Notes: generated by a model not told the origin, from the letters alone. DNA of 64,000 nucleotides from Apoda limacodes (GCA_946406115.1 OX291543.1:4714501-4778500); one strand, 5' to 3'. Positions 1 to 11,269 are shown, counted from the first letter of the stretch. Numbers and translations are program-made.

Positions 1-464
1 TGAGTGTCAATGGTGGGTGACAAGTCAGTGGTGATAGAGGGTTTGCTACCTCATTCCATCCTACCCTATTTCGCTCATCGTTTTGTGCGCGGTATACGTT
101 ATTAGTGTAACTCTTTCTCTTTCTCTCGTAATGCGTACAATATGGCCACCGCGCACCGCACCGCGCGAAGACGCTACGAATACGAATCACATTAGTACAA
201 TAAAATAAAAGACGTAAGCAATACCTACTTAGTAGGCCACTCAATAGCACCCTACGTCTTGATAATGCTTTTGGCCATTACACACAGCGCCATTTGGTCC
301 ACAACAAAGCACAACGGATATAGTTATGTACACTTATATTTTTTTTCAGTAATATCGGCAATCAGTCCTAGGACTATGAGCACAAGTGATGTTTCCTCTG
401 TTAACGTGCATAGTGTACTCTCCAACGCGGGCACCTACCTTACTCATATTTAGTAGCCTAGCGC

Positions 465-1335
465 TACTGTCGATTTTGTAACTCTTGGATGTTGTAGCCT
501 TTGAGCCGGTTGGTATAGTCCTGGATGCCATGCCTAGCGTGCCAGTTTGTTAGGATTATTTCTAAGCCGTCTTATATATTCCTTTGAGGAATTGAATTTC
601 CTCTTTTACTGTTTTCACTAAGAGGTGGTGGTGCAGTTCAGCATTGGTGACATGCCATGGTACATTTCAGTTTGGTTTGCAGAGTATAGTGATTTGCATC
701 CCTGATCATTGCCTTCAGTTCCGTTTTTGCCTTTCAGTGCCGTTTTGTCACCAGGATGTTGAGTTCGATGCCATATCCGTCGCAGCCTACGTTTTTCAAG
801 GAACTTCTCTTTGATTTCCAATAGACTCGCTTTTTGATATCACAGGAGTATTTTTTTCGACAAGGAGTTTGTATCATTGTACTAAAGCTCTCTAATGCAA
901 TATCGAAGTCGTCAGCAGATTTTAATTTTACTTTTAGCTAAATTTTGTCCTCGATATATTCACGAAAGCCATTCCAATCTGTTTTCGGATTACCGAGGGT
1001 TGCTAGCATTTAACATTCAATTAGAGTGCTGCTAGGGTTAATATTACTGGTGTGTGAGCAGATGAGCTGTCCAGGTATAAGTCTTCTTTTTTCTTGAAAT
1101 AGTTTTTTGATAGCACTTTAGTGACGAAGAAGCCCAGCAAATCAGGCTTCTTGTTACTATCCTTTGGCCAATATGAGGGTTCTGAACTAGAAACAGCTTT
1201 GAGGTTCTTTTCATCCAGGCTTTTTTTTTAATCATCTCCCTCTTGTGATTGTCAATCTAGAAACTCAATGCACATGCTTTGCATTCCAGTCTCCTCCAGC
1301 TATGAATCTTCTTCCCAGAGAAGTGAAGAAGTGAG
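465..1335 (-). pseudogene. Jockey-like LINE ORF2 fragment (endonuclease to pre-RT region)
   Basis: Read on the minus strand in several frames, this stretch carries the second half of an APE-type endonuclease (a GGDWNAKH motif near 1300, then a segment with PSYWP, PDLLGFF and a degraded SSAHTPV in place of SSDHSPV near 1050-1180) and the following linker typical of Jockey-clade ORF2 (EKRRLRRIWHRTQHPGDKT near 760-810). It is broken by several stops and frameshifts, and neither the endonuclease start nor the reverse transcriptase is present. In Jockey elements this protein nicks target DNA and reverse transcribes the element RNA. It is a dead 5'-and-3'-truncated copy. Family assignment is from motif order; the clade (Jockey rather than a close relative) is less certain. 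Confidence 0.7.
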
Positions 1336-1403
1336 TAAACTAAGTGGTGTTTATGTTGTGTTCTGGTGGGCAGTAAACAGCTGAGACATTTAGATGTCCA
1401 AGC

Positions 1404-2074
1404 TTGTCCTCAACGGTAATAGTAGTTGCTTGTATGCAGTCAGTCACCGGACTGCATGAAATCAGTCAAGAAGTGAAACAATCTATCGAAAGTATTACAA
1501 AGCAGCAAGAGTTCGTCGGAATACAGATCCAAAATCTCGAGATCAAACAGGAAGAAAGCACGTCACAACTGCAGGACCTCAAAAGTAAATTGTATATTAT
1601 CCAGCGCCGACTTTGTGCCCGAAGTATAGTTTTACGAAATATCCCAAGAAGTGACCAAAGTCTAAATGAAATTTTATATAATTTGCAAAATATAATATCT
1701 ACATGCTAATTTTAACACCAACGACATAGTGAACTGCACCAGGAAAGTAAGCATGAATTCTGATTACTGTTGAATTTGCAACGTTGTCACAAAAGTCTAC
1801 ATTTCTAAAATGTTTTAAAACTTATAATATTGAACATAAAGACAATAAGTTAAGTACAAGTACAAGTATAGGTTACAAAAAATCAAATTATATATATGTG
1901 TCAGAACTCCTAACAGTCCGCGCGAATAAATTATATTTTATAGCAAGAAAGCTAGTAAAGAGTAAGAAATACAAATATGCATGGACAAGGAATGGCAATG
2001 TGTACGTGAGTCAAGGAGATGGCACTTCCCAGGTACATATCAAGTCTGAAGATCAATTAAATCAATTGTTTTGA
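1404..2074 (+). pseudogene. LINE ORF1 with baculovirus FP-like C-terminal domain
   Basis: Two consecutive open stretches in different frames (1404-1709 and 1784-2074) read as one ORF1 protein broken by a frameshift. The first part is a heptad-rich coiled coil (ISQEVKQSIESITKQ, NLEIKQEESTSQLQDL) followed by an RNA-recognition-like piece with IVLRNIP. The second part contains YVSELLTVRANKLYFIARK and YKYAWTRNGNVYVSQ, which match the FP protein C-terminal domain shared by baculovirus FP25K and lepidopteran LINE ORF1 proteins. In LINEs this protein is thought to be the nucleic-acid-binding chaperone of the RNP. The order coiled coil then FP_C, just upstream of an ORF2, supports the call. Some sequence is missing between the two parts. 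Confidence 0.7.
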
Positions 2075-2133
2075 CTAACTATTACATGGCAAACTTTGCT
2101 TATGTATACGTGCTTACTCTGTCAAAATAGCAT

Positions 2134-2664
2134 ATGCTTACATATAAAAAAAACCATGTTTCCTTTTTAAAACTATTGTACCTTTTCCTTTTGTGTAATA
2201 TCTTTTTTAGTTTCCTATATAGTTTGTATTCAATATACGTACTACATGCAGAAAAATATCATATTTTGTTAATAAATAGATTTCTTATTTACACTTACCT
2301 ACTATACTATAGACTAACAGATAACCCGACACATAAGCCCCATAGCTATTATATATTGGATCATATAACTATATTTAATTATAATGTCACCACTGAGTAT
2401 ATATATTTCTATCAATGGAGCTCGACACTAATTAATACTATTTCCGTTCTTAAAAAAATGTACATAATCCACCATACACTGAAAAATATCTATATATTCA
2501 TAATTTTCATACTTTATACTTATTTATTTATAATCGTAACATTTATTCACGTCTGGAGACGGATGCTTAATAGGATTCAAAGAGCAATGAGAAAAGTATC
2601 TTTATTTCTGTTTTATTTTTTTATTGGTTTATTAACCATTATTAATATACAAAGGGCAAAATGA
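2134..2664 (+). CDS. Hydrophobic ORF of unknown function between LINE ORF1 and ORF2
   Basis: An uninterrupted 176-codon frame beginning at an ATG, located between ORF1 and the endonuclease of the surrounding LINE. It is very rich in Phe, Tyr, Ile and Leu, with likely membrane-spanning stretches around residues 9-38, 45-60, 118-135 and 154-170, and ends with a basic linker plus a last hydrophobic segment (WRRMLNRIQRAMRKVSLFLFYFF). I do not recognise a family. The T-rich composition alone favours Phe/Tyr/Leu codons, so the frame could be a chance ORF in an AT-rich linker; that it remains open for 531 bp while both neighbouring ORFs are broken is what makes it worth recording. No function is claimed. 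Confidence 0.3.
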   Translation: MLTYKKNHVSFLKLLYLFLLCNIFFSFLYSLYSIYVLHAEKYHILLINRFLIYTYLLYYRLTDNPTHKPHSYYILDHITIFNYNVTTEYIYFYQWSSTLINTISVLKKMYIIHHTLKNIYIFIIFILYTYLFIIVTFIHVWRRMLNRIQRAMRKVSLFLFYFFIGLLTIINIQRAK

Positions 2665-2706
2665 CACAAACAGCTGATATGTAACCTTGTCAGTGTCTCA
2701 AACTTA

Positions 2707-4810
2707 TTGCTCTGTGGACCCGAATCATGCACCACGTATTATTCCCATTCTTCTAAACCTTTAAACATAATGACACAAAATATAAGAAGCATCTCTCGTC
2801 ATTTTGATAGTTTCTGTGTCCTACTGAATCGCATAAAAATTGATATTGATATCATAATACTAACGGAATGCTGGCTTAAATCTAACATATTCCTTCCTAG
2901 ATTATCTGGCTATTATAACATCACCAGTAACAACCTCAACCAAAACAGTGGAATAGTAATATATATAAAGGAAAATATTCAAGTTTCGTTTGAAGAACCC
3001 CTATTTTTCGATGCTTACTGCCTCATACTTAAGTTAGGTAAAATACATGTGATTGTAGCTTTATATAGATCACCTTCAATACACAACTTATCGAAATTTT
3101 CAGTATCCCTTGATGAGACACTATCTAGCATACGCATTATTATCTTAGTAGGTGATACCAATATAAACATCACTCCGGACAGCTCAGACTCCCACTGAGA
3201 CACGACTATCTTAACATAGCTGCTTCACATGGAATGTTGCCAGCTCATACTTACCCTACTAGAGATAACAACTGCATGATAACATAATTATAAAAACAAC
3301 TGACAAGGCTTCAACATTTGTGCTCAAAACACAGGTTACAGACCACTGACCAGTCTAATGTAGTTTGTCAACTAATTTATTCTCCCAAAACCGTAAGAAC
3401 CAACAACATACCATCAACAGAATCAACTATGATGCACTTAACCCTTATTTACAACACACCGGTTGGAGTCACATCCTGGAATGTCAAGATGCTGACACAG
3501 CCACCAACAATTTTATTAAAATACTACAATCTGCACTAACAAAACACTCTAAGTCACAAAAAATTCCACGGTCCCACAGAAACCTCAAACACTGGATCAT
3601 CCCTGGCCTCATACTTTGTATCAAAAAACGTGATAAGGTCTTAGTTCTTTATTAGTCTATGGTTATGCTGCCAATCGGTACATATGAAGTCAAAGCATGT
3701 ATCTCTAATCTAAAATTAAATTGTGCTGTAGTGCTGTAGGTTGGGACAACATCTCTTCAAATATTATTAAAAACTACTATATTCTAAACTTATGTATTTC
3801 CACCGGCACATTTCCGTCCGCATTTAAAAAGTCTATTATTACACCAATTCATAAAAGTGGGGCTAGGGACTGCGTGAACAACTTTAGACCCATCTCAGTT
3901 TTGAGGTCACTGTCAAAAGTATTTGAAAGGTTAATAAACAAACGTCTAATCAAATTTCTAGATCACAACAATTTGATCTCACATAATCAATTTGGTTTTA
4001 GGAGAGGTAGATCGACGGAAGATGCAGTGACGGCAGTTACTGAAAAGATTGATTACTACTTGGATAGCAATATGAAATGTAAAGCCTTCGACACGGTCTC
4101 GATCCCTATTCTTCTCGAAAAAATGTATAGTCTAGGAATAAGAGGAATACCACACAAACTATTTACCAGTTACCTAAAAAATCGTTACCAGTGCGTAAAA
4201 ATAGAAAATTCTGTAAGTTAGTTCCATTCAGTCACATATGCTGTGCCACAGGGAATCGTATGAGGCCCAAAACTAATTTTTGTATATAATGTTCTCAGCA
4301 ATTAAAAGATGGTCATATCACAACTTTTGCAGATGACACCGTACTACTTTTTTCCGGGTCAACATGGAAGCAAGTTCAAGAAAACACTGAAAACGGTTTA
4401 AAAAATATCATGACATGGAAAGTTCGTTAAATGTGTCAAAAACAAAAGTTATGGCGTTTTCTATTACAAATCGAAATCAACCTAAATCTGATTTTACAAT
4501 TTGTGCTAGGATATTGCATTACTATTTGAGGTGATTGCGCCAAAACACATTTATTAAAACTGGAACGATCTCAATGTTGAATCCTTAAAATAATGTTTAC
4601 TAAACCAAAACTCTTTTCTACCTCCAAATTGCACAGTCTTGCTGAATGTTTAAGTGTCCGTCAACTGTACATACAAAAAATATGTTTGCTACAACATAAT
4701 AAAGTACCTTTAATTAACCATGAAGGTAAACAAGAATCGCGACGGAAATATAATATATTTAAAATTAACAATAAAAAACTACCTTTTCCCAAAGACAAAA
4801 CATATTTTTA
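2707..4810 (+). pseudogene. LINE ORF2: APE endonuclease and reverse transcriptase, broken
   Basis: The endonuclease (2707-3198) shows TQNIRSI, LTECW (catalytic Glu), an ALYRSPS strand and GDTNINI. A stop follows, and the remaining endonuclease and linker are spread over two frames (3318-3655). The RT begins near 3721 with PIHKSGARD, NNFRPISVL, FERLINKRL and NQFGFRRGRST. The segment that should carry the first catalytic Asp has been deleted: the text runs from YYLDSNMKCK straight into AFDTVS, so the L-D-L residues of this motif are missing. The second catalytic motif survives as FADDT near 4325-4345, in another frame. The C-terminal end (4593-4810) has SVRQLYIQKICLLQHN. The element cannot encode an active RT. 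Confidence 0.75.
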
Positions 4811-5602
4811 AGTACATACATTTATAATAAGGTTAATGCAATTTTACATTTACATCCTTTAAATAAATTTACCCTGAAACTAACCCTATCGCAATGGCTA
4901 AACATTGGACAACAAACAAACAGAAGAGTTGCTGGAGATTTTAAAATAATGTGCAAATATTTATTTTCCTTTAACTATTTACTGTTTCTTATCTATCTTT
5001 ACTTATTAAATATACAACTTATACCATACATAATTTATATTATTTTCTTATATTATGAGAAGCCATAACTATTATATGTTCGCGTTGCATGACATGTTCT
5101 TCTGCTTATTAATATTAACACCTTCCCTTCTGACACACATACATACATACAAATATCACACATACATTTATACTCAATCACAACTAGTTGTATTCCCTGC
5201 TCAATTTTAAACTGACAAGTAAAAGCTCCCAAAATACAACATACCTAAATTTCCCACTCTCAAGTACTCTCAACATACACATCGTATATCATTCTGCACT
5301 AAATTAAGTAAAATTCTTGTATATAATTAACTGATTTCTAGTGCATTAGTTAGATTAGATTATAAACTACAACTTGGTGGTTCCTTGGTTCCTAAGATAC
5401 AGGTTTACCTAGTTTAGGTTCCAGGGTTACTCAAGTTATTGTAAAGTTAACTATTGTTTTATATTATCTAAAAAAGTGACAAGTCGAAGGGTCCCTGGTT
5501 CCTAAAATACAGGTTTCCCTAGTTTAGGTTCCAGATCACCAAAAATCTGCTTTGTAATATGCACAAAAAACTCATTTCATTTCATTCATTTCATTCATTC
5601 AG

Positions 5603-5930
5603 AGTAGAAGAATGTAAATATCTAGGTCATACAGCCACAGAAAAGGGTATAAGTCCTTGTCCAAATAAAAGAGGCCATCGTAAATATGCCTGCACCAGTA
5701 GACATTTCAACTTCTACCTAATTTAGCTACTATCACAAAGCCTATCAGAGATTTGCTCAAAGCGTTGATTAATAAAAAAAATATTAAGTGGAATAAAGAT
5801 TGTGAAGATTCCTTTGAAAATATTAAAAACCAATTGACGAAATTAACTTCCCTCGCTTTACTGAAATATGTGCAGAGGCAGATATCACAAGCTCAACTGG
5901 TACTTCAACATATGCTTATGTGACCAGGTG
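5603..5930 (+). pseudogene. Gypsy (Ty3) LTR retrotransposon fragment, RT end/RNase H start
   Basis: Read through several frames, the strand gives ECKYLGHTATEKGISPCPNK, then NMPAPVDIS, ATITKPIRDLLKAL, IKWNKDCEDSFENIKNQLTK and LTSLALLKY. This is the standard transition from the Gypsy reverse transcriptase thumb to the RNase H domain (YLGH..S..GI..DP.K; FLG....Y; PL..LL KK...W; F..LK..L...P.L). No LTR, protease or integrase is visible next to it. It starts directly at the microsatellite that ends the preceding LINE and fades out around 5930. It is a short, heavily mutated relic. Confidence 0.65.
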
Positions 5931-6246
5931 TGCTTGTGGTGAACGCCAGCCAAACAAATTGAATTTGTAGGAATGGTTATATTAACATATAATATAATAT
6001 ATTGGATGTATAAGGAGATGCTTCTTTATCAATGAAATTTTTTTTAACAACAGTAGCTCGTGCCCAATAAATAAATATTTACCAAATCATTTTTATACAA
6101 AAATTACATGGAGCTGAGAAGTAAAAAATTATCGGTTTCTCTTTCTTACTTTCCACATCCCCCCTTCCCTACCAAGCCTTAATTTAATGGGCAATAAAGA
6201 ACAATTTTTACCTCATTGCTTATATTGTTTACAAACCAACACTCAC
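5931..6246. other. No recognisable gene; AT-rich spacer
   Basis: Nothing coding was recognised. It holds short AT-rich stretches and a pyrimidine-rich run (CCCCCCTTCCC near 6160-6172). Confidence 0.5.
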
Positions 6247-6489
6247 CTGCTCATGTGACATCAAACATTTATTGTATTTCATTAGATCATGTTTTACATC
6301 CTCTTCTTTCTCCAACCTTATTTGCTCACCAACAAGTTCCTCTTTAATTACTATCTTGCTTCCATCTGTTGACATATCTGGTACAAACATAGTGATTATA
6401 TTCTCTTTGTGTGGTACCACATCTTTGACCGTAGCAGCATGGTCCATGTCAGGGCTGGGAACTCTCCCTATATTATACTGTAGTCTTTG
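6247..6489 (-). CDS. Possible internal host exon, unknown product
   Basis: On the minus strand an open stretch of exactly 81 codons is bounded by a good acceptor (TTGTTCCCAG before the first codon) and a good donor (GAGCAG/GTGAGT). It would be a phase 0-0 exon encoding a charged, non-repetitive peptide containing DMDHAATVKDVV and IVIKEEL; the latter resembles a sumoylation consensus (V-K-x-E type). It does not read like any transposon protein I know. Flanking exons were not found: upstream and downstream sequence is repeat-derived, and neighbouring exons may be far away. It could be an exon of a zinc-finger or other nuclear protein, but this is only suggested by composition. Confidence 0.35.
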
Positions 6490-6894
6490 CTGGGAACAAC
6501 ACAGACAATAGTATATGTCCAAGGAACAACTTCCCAGATTTACATATTAGTAGTTAGCCAAACAACTTCAAGGTTTAGAATGAATGAATTTATTAATTGT
6601 TTAAAGAATGGCTTTTCATTTCGGTTCAATCCAAAACATTTTGCCAGTATCCGTGATGAGAGAGACACATGTTGAAAAATTTAATATAAAATAGAAAAAT
6701 TGGGGCCTCTGAGCTGGGATATTCTGGGTTGTTTTACCTTAAACAAAAAAGTACATCAAAACATATAAAACAAACAAACAAGAGTGAGAGAGGATTATAT
6801 TAAGTGGTGACGGTCATATTAATGCATGCAAAAGAGTTATAGTTTAATATTAACGGTTTTGATGAATTTTTTTAAACATTTAATAATAAATATT

Positions 6895-7900
6895 AACCCA
6901 GGTTAGAAGATACTGCATGTTGACAGGGCGAGGATTTTTTGGGTGGAGGATGTCATATAGTGATATAGGGTATTTGGGGTAGCTCAAAACCATGTGGTCT
7001 ACAGTACCTTCGTCAATGCCACACTCACAAACAGAGTGGTCCCTAACTCTTATTTTAGCTCAAAATACCGGAGTACATGCATGTCCCAATCTGAGACGGC
7101 ATATGGTGGGCATAACTAATTTGTTACAATATCGAAACCGAAAGAACCAAGGTTTTGTAGGGATAACAGATTGTATTTGGCCATAATAACAGCCCTTAAT
7201 GGATGAAGACTGTTTCCGTACATGACTTCAATGTACTGCCATTTGCCTTTTAGCTAAACTTTGTAAGTCTGAAGAGAAAATTTTATTAAAGTTTTTGTAC
7301 ACCTGACTGAACTGCTTCTTTAGCCCAGTGGTCAGTTTCCTCGTTGCCTTCTATTCCACTTTGGCCTGGGACCCAGGCAAGGACAAGCTCAATTCCTTGA
7401 TGGTGACAATTTAACAACTTTTTTTTATACTTAATATTATTGCGGAAATATGTTTTTTGTTATAGTGGCAGGTGTACAACGGCAATTTCGCTCCAAAACG
7501 GCAAATCGATGAAGAGTTTAGCCGTTTGGCACACAGGTACTTTAGGGCAAACTTCTAAAAGGGCTATAGATTCTCCTGTGCAAACTGAAGTTTGTGGAGG
7601 ATTCTTAAAATTGAGGTCAATTTTATATTTTGGGATCCAAACGGCTGAGCCTACCGCACTTTCTTCAGAAAGTTTGGAGGCATCTGTGAAAATTGTTTAC
7701 CAATTTGGAAAAAATCTGTTTAGACAAGTTTTAATAGCATTATTAGCAGCTGGTCACCTTTTATTAGTCCTAAGTCAAGAAAAACTCTTGTCGCAACAAA
7801 AGAGAGTCAAAATCTGTATCATAAAGGGGCAAGAGAGGAAATTGTGCAACTGGACATGGAAGATGATTAAGTTTTTGAACTTTTAACTATTTTTATTGTT
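6895..7900 (-). pseudogene. LOA-like LINE, RNase H and C-terminal zinc-knuckle region
   Basis: On the minus strand the region reads, in order, an RNase H domain (IFTDASKLSEESAVG near 7650-7710, CTGESIALLE near 7560-7590, then WVPGQSGIEGNEETDHWAKEA near 7330-7380) and a C-terminal module with C-x-C ... VDHMVL around 6975-7030. RNase H after RT and this Cys/His tail are characteristic of the LOA/R1-I group of LINEs. The domain is interrupted by a roughly 90-bp dispersed repeat at about 7466-7556, between CTGESIALLE and the downstream part. Multiple stops are present. It belongs to the same copy as the RT/EN region at 7912-9236. Confidence 0.7.
7466..7556 (+). repeat. Dispersed repeat GTGGCAGGTGTACAACGG, copy 1 (short)
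   Basis: A segment starting GTGGCAGGTGTACAACGGC and ending near CTTTAGGGCAAA. The same sequence recurs at 22716 and 49912, where it is the start of a longer repeat. Here it sits inside the RNase H domain of a LINE, so it is a secondary insertion. Confidence 0.7.
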
Positions 7901-7911
7901 CCAGTATGAGC

Positions 7912-9236
7912 TTAGGGACACCAACCCACACAATGTATAAATCTATCATCTGCATATTGCAAAATATTACAGAAAGAAGAAACAGAATGTTTGAGATAAT
8001 ATGTATATAAACTATATAGCAGGGGACTTAAAACTGAACCCTGTAGCAGACCTTTCCACACAACTCTAGAAGGATCATTGTGCGAGCAAATCCTAATATT
8101 TCTTGATATTATGAGATTAAAAACAAAATGTACCAGCCTCTCAGGGATGCGCAGCGGAAGCATTTTCTGCCTAAGTAACAGAAGTTGGACATTATCATAA
8201 GTTGATGCAATATCTAGGAACACACCAACAAGATCCTCACTTCTAGAGAATGTAACCCGAATGTCGGTACACAAAACATCTATAGATCCCTTTCCCTTGC
8301 GGAAACCAAGTTGACTATTAGCCAGAGTACTACTTGAATCCATGAGCCACTCTAAACAATTTTTTAATAAATTTTCCATTATTTTGGAAATACATGATGA
8401 TAAAGCAATGGGCCTGTAGGAAGAAGCTTTAGAAGGATCCATACCTAGTTTAACTAAAGGGATAATTATTTGTTTTTCCAGTCTTTTGGGATAATACCAG
8501 AAAGGAAAATATTATTGAGAATGTTTAAGAGAATTTGTTTACTATGACTACTAAGATGAATAATGAAAGAGTAAGGGATGCCATCTTCTCCAGGGGCAGA
8601 GCCTATAAGGCCAGACAGGACACAATCTAATTCTGTTGTTGGGCCATCTGCAGTCGACACGAATGACTGGCAGAAGTCAGTCCAGCCCTTTTTTTTCATT
8701 CTTGAAAAAAGTTTGTTTTGCTTTTGCTGAAATATGCATGTAATTAATATAGTTATACATAGTCATAGATGTATTATACAGCAGCTTAGCTTCCCTGCGT
8801 TGCCTTATCATAATAGTGCATTCTGAGTTCCACCATGGGGGAGATGGCAGACACTTACAGTGGTTTTTTTTTTTGAAGGGATATGGGAATCCGCTGCAGT
8901 AGTCAGACATTCTATGAATCTGGAGTAGCTAATGTAACAAGAATCTAGAACATTATGGTTTATTTGCAGTAGAGGAAAATTGTGTTCAATCTGCATATTG
9001 GGTTGTATACTTAAGAAGAGGTGGAAGGGACAGGAGAAACGGTTTGGGGTTTGGAAATTATGATTGGGAAAAAAAATTGGGTCACTTCCATAAGTCTGGG
9101 AAAGAACTTCCCATTTAAGAACAGGGGCTAAAAAAAGGCTACAACCAGAAATATCAACTGCTGTTTGGGAATTTTGCAATTGATATCTCCACATATCATA
9201 CATCCCAAAAACCTTTGTCTTTGACAAAAAATACAA
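7912..9236 (-). pseudogene. LOA-like LINE ORF2: endonuclease C-terminus and reverse transcriptase
   Basis: Minus-strand frames give, in coding order: endonuclease end (ISGCSLFLAPVLKWEV, TYGSDPIFFP near 9060-9150, PPWWNSEC near 8820-8850), the linker, then RT with SGLIGSAPGEDGIPYS (8580-8620), SYRPIALSS, SQLGFRKGKGSIDV, a degraded first catalytic motif (VFLDIASTYDNV), LLQGSVLSPLLYSLY and the catalytic YADD (about 7945-7960). Stops and frameshifts separate the pieces (8442/8466, 8677-8699, 8808). The matching first half of the endonuclease and ORF1 lie at 10080-10930, beyond a nested insertion. RT plus RNase H at 6895-7900 place it in the LOA/I/Jockey superfamily with RNase H. Confidence 0.75.
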
Positions 9237-9244
9237 TATCCAGC

Positions 9245-10075
9245 TTCATGAGGAAGAAAAGGATAGCTCGGGCATCCATGAAGTCAGGATCTACACCGAT
9301 GGCTCCAAAACGGAATCAAGGACGGGCGCAGGGTAAATCCCCTGTCCCAGTCCCATGACCTGAACATCAACATATCAACAAGCTTGGGTGGACTCAACAC
9401 CATCTTCCAAGCAGAATGTGTTGGGATTACCTGAGCTGCAACAGCAGTCTTGTCTAGAGGCATAAGCGATGCATTGATACGCATCGTCTCCGACAGTGCC
9501 GCTGTGTTACAAGCTCTCAACAACAACCGCATCAACAGTGGACTAATCCTGGAGTGTCACTGTGAACTGATAAAAAATGTCATTGAAGAACCGGGTTACT
9601 CTTCAATGGATACGTGATCATAGTGGGTCTGATCATAGGCAATGATGCGGCAGATGAGTTGGCAAAGAAAGAATCGGGCACTTAAATAATGGGAACCCGA
9701 ACCAATTTACCAATACCATTCATCCAACTCAAAACATGGTTACGTGACAGAACCTTACAACAACACAACAAACAGTGGGCGGAACAGACGGACTGCAAAC
9801 AAACCAAGAATGTTCTCACATCCTTGGACACAAATCTGTTGCACAAACTGTTAAAACTTAGCAGGAAAACCCTACGCTACATAGATGGCATAATAACAGG
9901 TCACTGCCCGCTAAACAGGCACTTTTTCAATATCGGTGTTACCAACAGGCTGTATGGAAGCCAAGGAGACACCGTCTCACGTGGTTCTTCATAGCAAAAG
10001 CGTGAGCAACCAATGGACAAAGCTCCGTACAAAGGCCCTATTGTTAGGCTAAGTGCGGAAAACATAAGTCAAACT
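9245..10075 (+). pseudogene. LINE RNase H fragment (I/R1-like), nested
   Basis: The plus strand reads VRIYTDGSKTESRTGAG (about 9284-9330), then ISTSLGGLNTIFQAECVGIT, RIVSDSAAVLQALNNNRI, TLQWIRDH, DAADELAKKES and a tail LPIPFIQLKTWLRD ... HCPLNRHFFNIG (to 9950). This is a complete-order but frameshifted RNase H domain followed by the C-terminal domain of an I/R1-type LINE. It is opposite in strand to the surrounding LOA-like LINE and lies between two halves of that element's endonuclease, so it was inserted into it. Exact ends were not determined; no target duplication was recognised. Confidence 0.65.
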
Positions 10076-10079
10076 AACT

Positions 10080-10935
10080 AACTATGTGGGAGCTCCACTG
10101 TTAATGATGCATATACTAAAGTTTTCAAAAAGATCAATCAAGTGTGTAGTGAATGAGTCACTGTAGTATGAACCACCATGAAACATGATGGGTATTAAAA
10201 TCTCCAAGAATGACAATAGAAGTTAGGTCTGAGATGAGAGCTGAATTAGGGTGAGGAACATAGATAGATAGAAAAGTCTATTACCGGGGCAGCAACAGCT
10301 TTGAATTCCTGGGATTATTAATAAGCAATCACCTCCTCAGCCAGCAACTCTGTCTTCACAGAGACATAAATGTCCTGAAACTCTAAAGTGAGAACCAGGT
10401 ACAAGCCAAGTCTCTGAGACTGAGGCAGCCACAACTGGGGAGAAATGGTTTAATAAAAACACTAGCACGTGTTTTTTGTGTTAAATGCTTTTAATGTTCC
10501 ACTGCAGAGTTTTTCTCTCCATGCTGTGGGAGAATGTGAACTAGTTGTAGTTGGGCTAGTTTTTGTGCAACGTTGGACGGTAATGCATTATCCCATTTTG
10601 AGATGATCTGGTTGGTTACGAGAAATATATACAACAAATGAACCTCTGTCCGACTGATTATATGATCGACTATCCTCCAGTAAGCTGGGGTGAGTGTAAA
10701 TCAATTGTATTGATGCAGACGAATCAGTATCATTTCGTAATCTCTTGTCATCCTCAGACTCTTTAACTGATTCAGAAGGGCGCTTATGAGCGCGGTTTTC
10801 CGATAAAACAGGAGAATCAACTGACTGTGAAAAAATAGGTGGGAACATATCGTGATCATCAGGGGGATCAGGGGGTTTTGGAGGGGTGCTATGACCTCCA
10901 TGTTTTACAATCAGTAAGGCCGAAGCTTTCTAACC
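10080..10935 (-). pseudogene. LOA-like LINE ORF1 end and endonuclease start
   Basis: On the minus strand 10588-10848 gives a frame with SQSVDSPVLSENRAHKRPSES, then YTHPSLLEDSRSYNQSDRG, FVVYISRNQ, which resembles the gag-like ORF1 domain of LOA/Jockey LINEs. Downstream, near 10100-10235, IVILGDFNTHHVSWW (catalytic Asp-x-Asn of the endonuclease) is readable, followed by residues leading to NSGAP. The next expected endonuclease residues resume at about 9230. The ORF1 is truncated and the ORF1/ORF2 junction is poorly conserved. Confidence 0.6.
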
Positions 10936-11269
10936 GTTTTAGTATAGACAACCAAAAACTTCGGGTTAATACACTTACCTAAACAAAAAACAACACAAGG
11001 ACACTATAGGAACAACTCGGAAACTAATTTAACAAAAATACAATACATATTTTACTAAGCGCGTCACGTGGGTCAAACAACACGAAGCGAAAACCGTTTA
11101 GAATTAAAATTGTATATAAAGATACTGCTTGTTTTCTTTATAATTATTTTTCTTCTTTATAGCGATTAGATTTAACTATTTGCCAGTGTCAATGTTAAAA
11201 GGTTGAGAATCGGGTAAATTGGAAATCTCAACAACGAAAATTTTATAAAAGAATCAGGAGAATGAAGAA

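Larger units (their letters stand above)
1390..5600 (+). mobile_element. CR1/Jockey-superfamily LINE, nearly full length, degenerate
   Basis: A plus-strand non-LTR retrotransposon with recognisable order: ORF1 with an FP-type C-terminal domain (1404-2074), a hydrophobic ORF (2134-2664), an ORF2 with APE endonuclease (2707-3198) and reverse transcriptase (about 3721-4420), a C-terminal segment (to 4810), then a roughly 790-bp AT-rich 3' region ending in a TTCATT-type microsatellite (about 5571-5600). The 3' region contains two imperfect copies of a unit with CCCTGGTTCCTAA-like and CCTAGTTTAGGTTCCAG motifs (about 5373-5410 and 5490-5535). Immediately after the microsatellite a Gypsy fragment begins, which marks the 3' boundary. 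The precise 5' end is not defined. Confidence 0.7.

Noticed and set aside
7440..7886. 148-codon plus-strand frame
   Set aside because: It is antisense to a readable RNase H domain and runs through a dispersed repeat.
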